This document shows positions 61,520 through 64,000 of a stretch of 64,000 bases of DNA, piece by piece (position 1 is the first letter of the stretch; each line of letters begins with the position of its first letter). The notes below the pieces were generated by a model. The model made no database searches and was not told the DNA's origin. It was given only the letters and a program-made list of their open reading frames with translations. This DNA comes from Daldinia sp. FL1419 (taxonomy: Eukaryota > Ascomycota > Sordariomycetes > Xylariales > Hypoxylaceae). A program made the translations under genes and the position numbers. The stretch covers positions 186,001-250,000 of the forward strand of contig MU623378.1 of assembly GCA_025201765.1 (NCBI GenBank). Reading direction: 5' to 3'.

Positions 61520-62414
61520 GACAGGCTGGTCGGCAAGAAGGGAGCTGATACTAAAGAGAAAAGTAAGCGTAGTAGTTGGTAGTATTAACTTGTTAAGTCT
61601 ATGGGCATCTAGGCCGAGTTTCTCAGACAAGCGTGGGAACGGATTTCGGAGGCATCGAGGCATATGATACTGGATTGAATGATCAATACGGGGGAGTTCT
61701 TGCGGCTTTTGTCTTTTTGCAACATTGATCCGCAGCGCTTCACACATAGGACTAGGCGTTCCTGGAATCGAGATACATATTTTACCCTGTTCAATTCAAG
61801 GTGCTTAAAAACTAACTTGTCCCTGCTGTCCCTACATTCTTCGTGATGATAAAAATTGTTCTGGCCGCTTTCGGTGGCGGCTGTCTAATCTGGCAACTTA
61901 CTGTGGCCATCTCCCTTCATAGTATGTATATTGGCGTCGCATCGCTATCCTTGGCCCCCCTTGTCTAAATTTGTCTAAATTCTAAGACAGTGGTATTCTG
62001 CTAGTATCAGCTAGCAGCTAGCGAATGCAGCCAGACTGAGTATTCGGCCCCTGAATTGACTGGGTTGCCCTCGCTAGGGAGTGTGAGGAACTCGAACCGT
62101 TTTCCTCCTAGCTAACTCGTTTCTGTTAACAACAATGTACGATATAAGAAGCTATTGATCATCCACCATCTCAAGTTCTTAATTCGAAAGACCACACACA
62201 CGCACGCACACATCTCTTATACATTCCGCCTAATAACTAATACCCGGTTGTATTAACGACTATAACCCACACACTCATATAACGCCAAATCGTATACTCC
62301 TATTATCTAGACTCTTACAAACGTCCTATATATACTCCTATTCTCGACTTAAATCATATACCTCACATACCGAGGTATTCGCAAATATTAATCAGATTAT
62401 CCATTAATCCATAT
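61520..62414. other. intergenic
   Basis: 3' flank of the kinase and leader of the next gene. It includes a doubled TGTCTAAATT (about 61965-61981) and a CA-rich stretch (62192-62212). No gene seen. Confidence 0.6.
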
Positions 62415-63821
62415 ATGCAATACCCAAAAGACACGATGACGGCTTCTCTAGCACAATTGGGGATTCAATACGTGCCGTCGACCGGGAGCTGCATGCTGGA
62501 TTTAGCTGCTATACCCTCCCACATATTCGACTCTTGTAGTACCGTTCACATCCGCATCCCAGAAGTTGAGCACCATGTCGATGTCCAATCCGACATGATT
62601 TGCATTAAGCCTAGCCAGCCGGCCCTAGATCCGAATCCCGCCCTTTACCGCGAACAGTATCTATATCCGAACGTGGTGATACCAACAGATATTTCTCATG
62701 CGTCGCCGAAGAACCACAAACAGCAGTCACCTTCAGTTAATGAGCCGGACAGCCCGAAAAACCCCGCCCCGGAACATATACCGGGACCAAACGGCAATAA
62801 ACCCGATAATAAGCCTGCCGGATTACCGAATGATCCCCTCAAGGAGTCACTACCATCTTTACGGACCTTTGTGAAGACGACACATTGGTCTACTTTCACT
62901 ACCACCCAGACCGCATCGGTATCGCCTCATGTTACGCATGTTCTACAATCTCCACCCGTAGTGACTACGTCTTGTACAACACACCTCAACGCTCCCGGCC
63001 CTGAAACTACACCCGTCGTCCACGTCCCCACCCCAACAACCCTGACCACACGAACGCTCCGTCCGTCACTACCACCCCAAGATGCTCCCATCCCAAGTCC
63101 TCAACCCGCTCGCCCTGCAGCCGTACCTCCAGCATTCCCCCTTCCGGAATCAGAGCCAGAGCCAAGAGTCGGCCCGACCCCGGAACCAATCCCGATGCCG
63201 CATCCGCACCCGCACCCGCATCCTCACCCACATCCCCATCCGGACTTTGTTACTCCCCCTCCCCCTCCTACCCCCGACTACTGCGGCGAGGAGTACTTCA
63301 CAATGGACGTAACCCACATCAACACGCTCGACCCGCACGACCTAGACTCGTACCTGAACCTCCTCGGGCTCGGCGATCTCGGACTAGATCTAGATCTCGA
63401 CCACGGAATCGATGGGCTCCTGGACTCGCTGCTCAACGGCGCGGTGGATGACGACTCGACGAGGGGGGTGTGGCGGGAGCTAGAGCGGTCGTACCGCGTC
63501 AAGTGTGGGGTTTCGGTGCAGGAGATGTGGAGCAGTAGTACCAGCAGCAGCAGCAGCAGCAGCAGTAGCAGTAGTTTTAACGAGGAACATGTGGAATATG
63601 TGCGGTCCATGGCCAGCCAGACGGAGTGTGTGCAAGAGTGCGAGAAGAACGCTATTCAGGGGGCGAGGGATGGGGATGTTGCGAAGTGTCTGGGCGCGGC
63701 ATGGAGTTGGGACCTGGAAAGGGATAACTGTAGGTTTTGGACCGGGGGGAGGGATGAGAGTTTGCCGGTGGAGAGGCTAGGTGGTGGGGAGACGGGGGAG
63801 TGGGATTTGGTGTATTTGTAG
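62415..63821 (+). CDS. low-complexity protein with His-Pro and Ser tracts and Cys-rich tail
   Basis: Single-exon, 468 residues, family not recognised. It starts MQYPKDTMTASLAQLGIQYV. The N-terminal 90 residues include three Cys (GSCMLD, DSCST, MICIK) and may be a small folded domain. The middle is Pro/Thr-rich with a His-Pro alternation (MPHPHPHPHPHPHPHPD; DNA about 63198-63243) and a poly-Ser run from AGC/AGT codons (about 63530-63576). The C-terminal part has a Leu/Asp-rich stretch (LNLLGLGDLGLDLDLDHGID) and then QTECVQECEKNA, AKCLGAAWSWD and DNCRFWTGG, a Cys spacing like PAN/Apple or WSC-type extracellular modules. No signal peptide is present at this start, so either an upstream exon is missing or the protein is not secreted. 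The frame is long and intact. Confidence 0.65.
   Translation: MQYPKDTMTASLAQLGIQYVPSTGSCMLDLAAIPSHIFDSCSTVHIRIPEVEHHVDVQSDMICIKPSQPALDPNPALYREQYLYPNVVIPTDISHASPKNHKQQSPSVNEPDSPKNPAPEHIPGPNGNKPDNKPAGLPNDPLKESLPSLRTFVKTTHWSTFTTTQTASVSPHVTHVLQSPPVVTTSCTTHLNAPGPETTPVVHVPTPTTLTTRTLRPSLPPQDAPIPSPQPARPAAVPPAFPLPESEPEPRVGPTPEPIPMPHPHPHPHPHPHPHPDFVTPPPPPTPDYCGEEYFTMDVTHINTLDPHDLDSYLNLLGLGDLGLDLDLDHGIDGLLDSLLNGAVDDDSTRGVWRELERSYRVKCGVSVQEMWSSSTSSSSSSSSSSSFNEEHVEYVRSMASQTECVQECEKNAIQGARDGDVAKCLGAAWSWDLERDNCRFWTGGRDESLPVERLGGGETGEWDLVYL
63530..63576. repeat. AGC/AGT trinucleotide repeat encoding poly-Ser
   Basis: About 15 consecutive AGC or AGT codons within the 468-residue protein, with one ACC interruption. 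A likely length-variable site. Confidence 0.75.
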
Positions 63822-64000
63822 AAGGCTAAGAGGATGGAATAGAGGCAATGCGTGATGGATTATGTGATGGAAAAGCGCGGCGCTTAGGGACAGGTTCTTT
63901 TGTCTTTGAAAAAGTATTGATAGATTTTATAATAATGCAAGATCACTACATGCAATTCGAATTATCATCTTGCTACACGGACGAGCGTTGAACTTCAAGA
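63822..64000. other. 3' flank at window end
   Basis: Non-coding sequence after the last gene. No further frame or signal can be supported before the window ends. Confidence 0.6.

Overview
The window is nuclear DNA from a filamentous ascomycete (Pezizomycotina). The gene families, the short introns (57-308 nt, GTNNGT donors, CTRAC-like branch sites), the wide intergenic spaces and a 12.8 kb extremely AT-rich block typical of repeat-induced point mutation (RIP) all point this way. A Sordariomycete is likely and the Xylariales are possible, but no marker here proves the class. Exon joins below were read by hand. Every gene called intact keeps an open frame across all of its introns.

Layout. 1-2599 is non-coding and ends in a promoter with a Pho4-type E-box. 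2600-4490 is a PHO89-type phosphate symporter. About 6283-7437 is a broken NLR-like gene (N-terminal alpha/beta hydrolase plus the C-terminal end of a NACHT-ankyrin protein). 7927-9474 (-) is a secreted GH29 alpha-L-fucosidase with an F5/8C domain. 10655-11837 is mitochondrial NADH-cytochrome b5 reductase. 14707-16435 is a broken PAF-acetylhydrolase-like gene. 20241-23830 is a 1153-residue disordered protein with a conserved Cys-rich C-terminus. 24653-25690 (-) is an NmrA/EasG-like reductase, divergent from a truncated SnoaL-like gene at 26337. 27952-29100 (-) is a LanC-like protein. 29963-31162 (-) is a BuGZ/ZNF207-type zinc-finger protein. 35700-36577 is a four-exon gene of unknown family. 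About 37856-38431 (-) is an unrecognised fragment. 38568-40187 is a secreted GH79 beta-glucuronidase. 42826-55680 is the AT-rich block. 58814-61519 is an Srk1/Rck2-type MAPKAP-like kinase. 62415-63821 is a low-complexity protein with a Cys-rich, PAN-like tail.

How it fits together. Housekeeping and signalling genes (phosphate uptake, cytochrome b5 reductase, spindle/splicing zinc finger, stress kinase) alternate with accessory genes: two secreted glycosidases, a possible secondary-metabolism pair, and relics of NLR and PAF-AH genes. The accessory relics carry in-frame stops and frameshifts, and the AT-rich block sits among them, so this looks like a fast-evolving compartment interspersed with conserved genes. 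No tRNA, rRNA, CRISPR or intact transposon was found. The strongest unusual signals are strand-asymmetric base composition inside the AT-rich block, a 24-bp in-frame minisatellite there, a 9-bp direct repeat exactly at its two edges, a recurrent TGACGTCA (CRE) motif in non-coding DNA including a perfect 24-bp palindrome, and the conserved but unnamed C-terminal domain of the 1153-residue protein.
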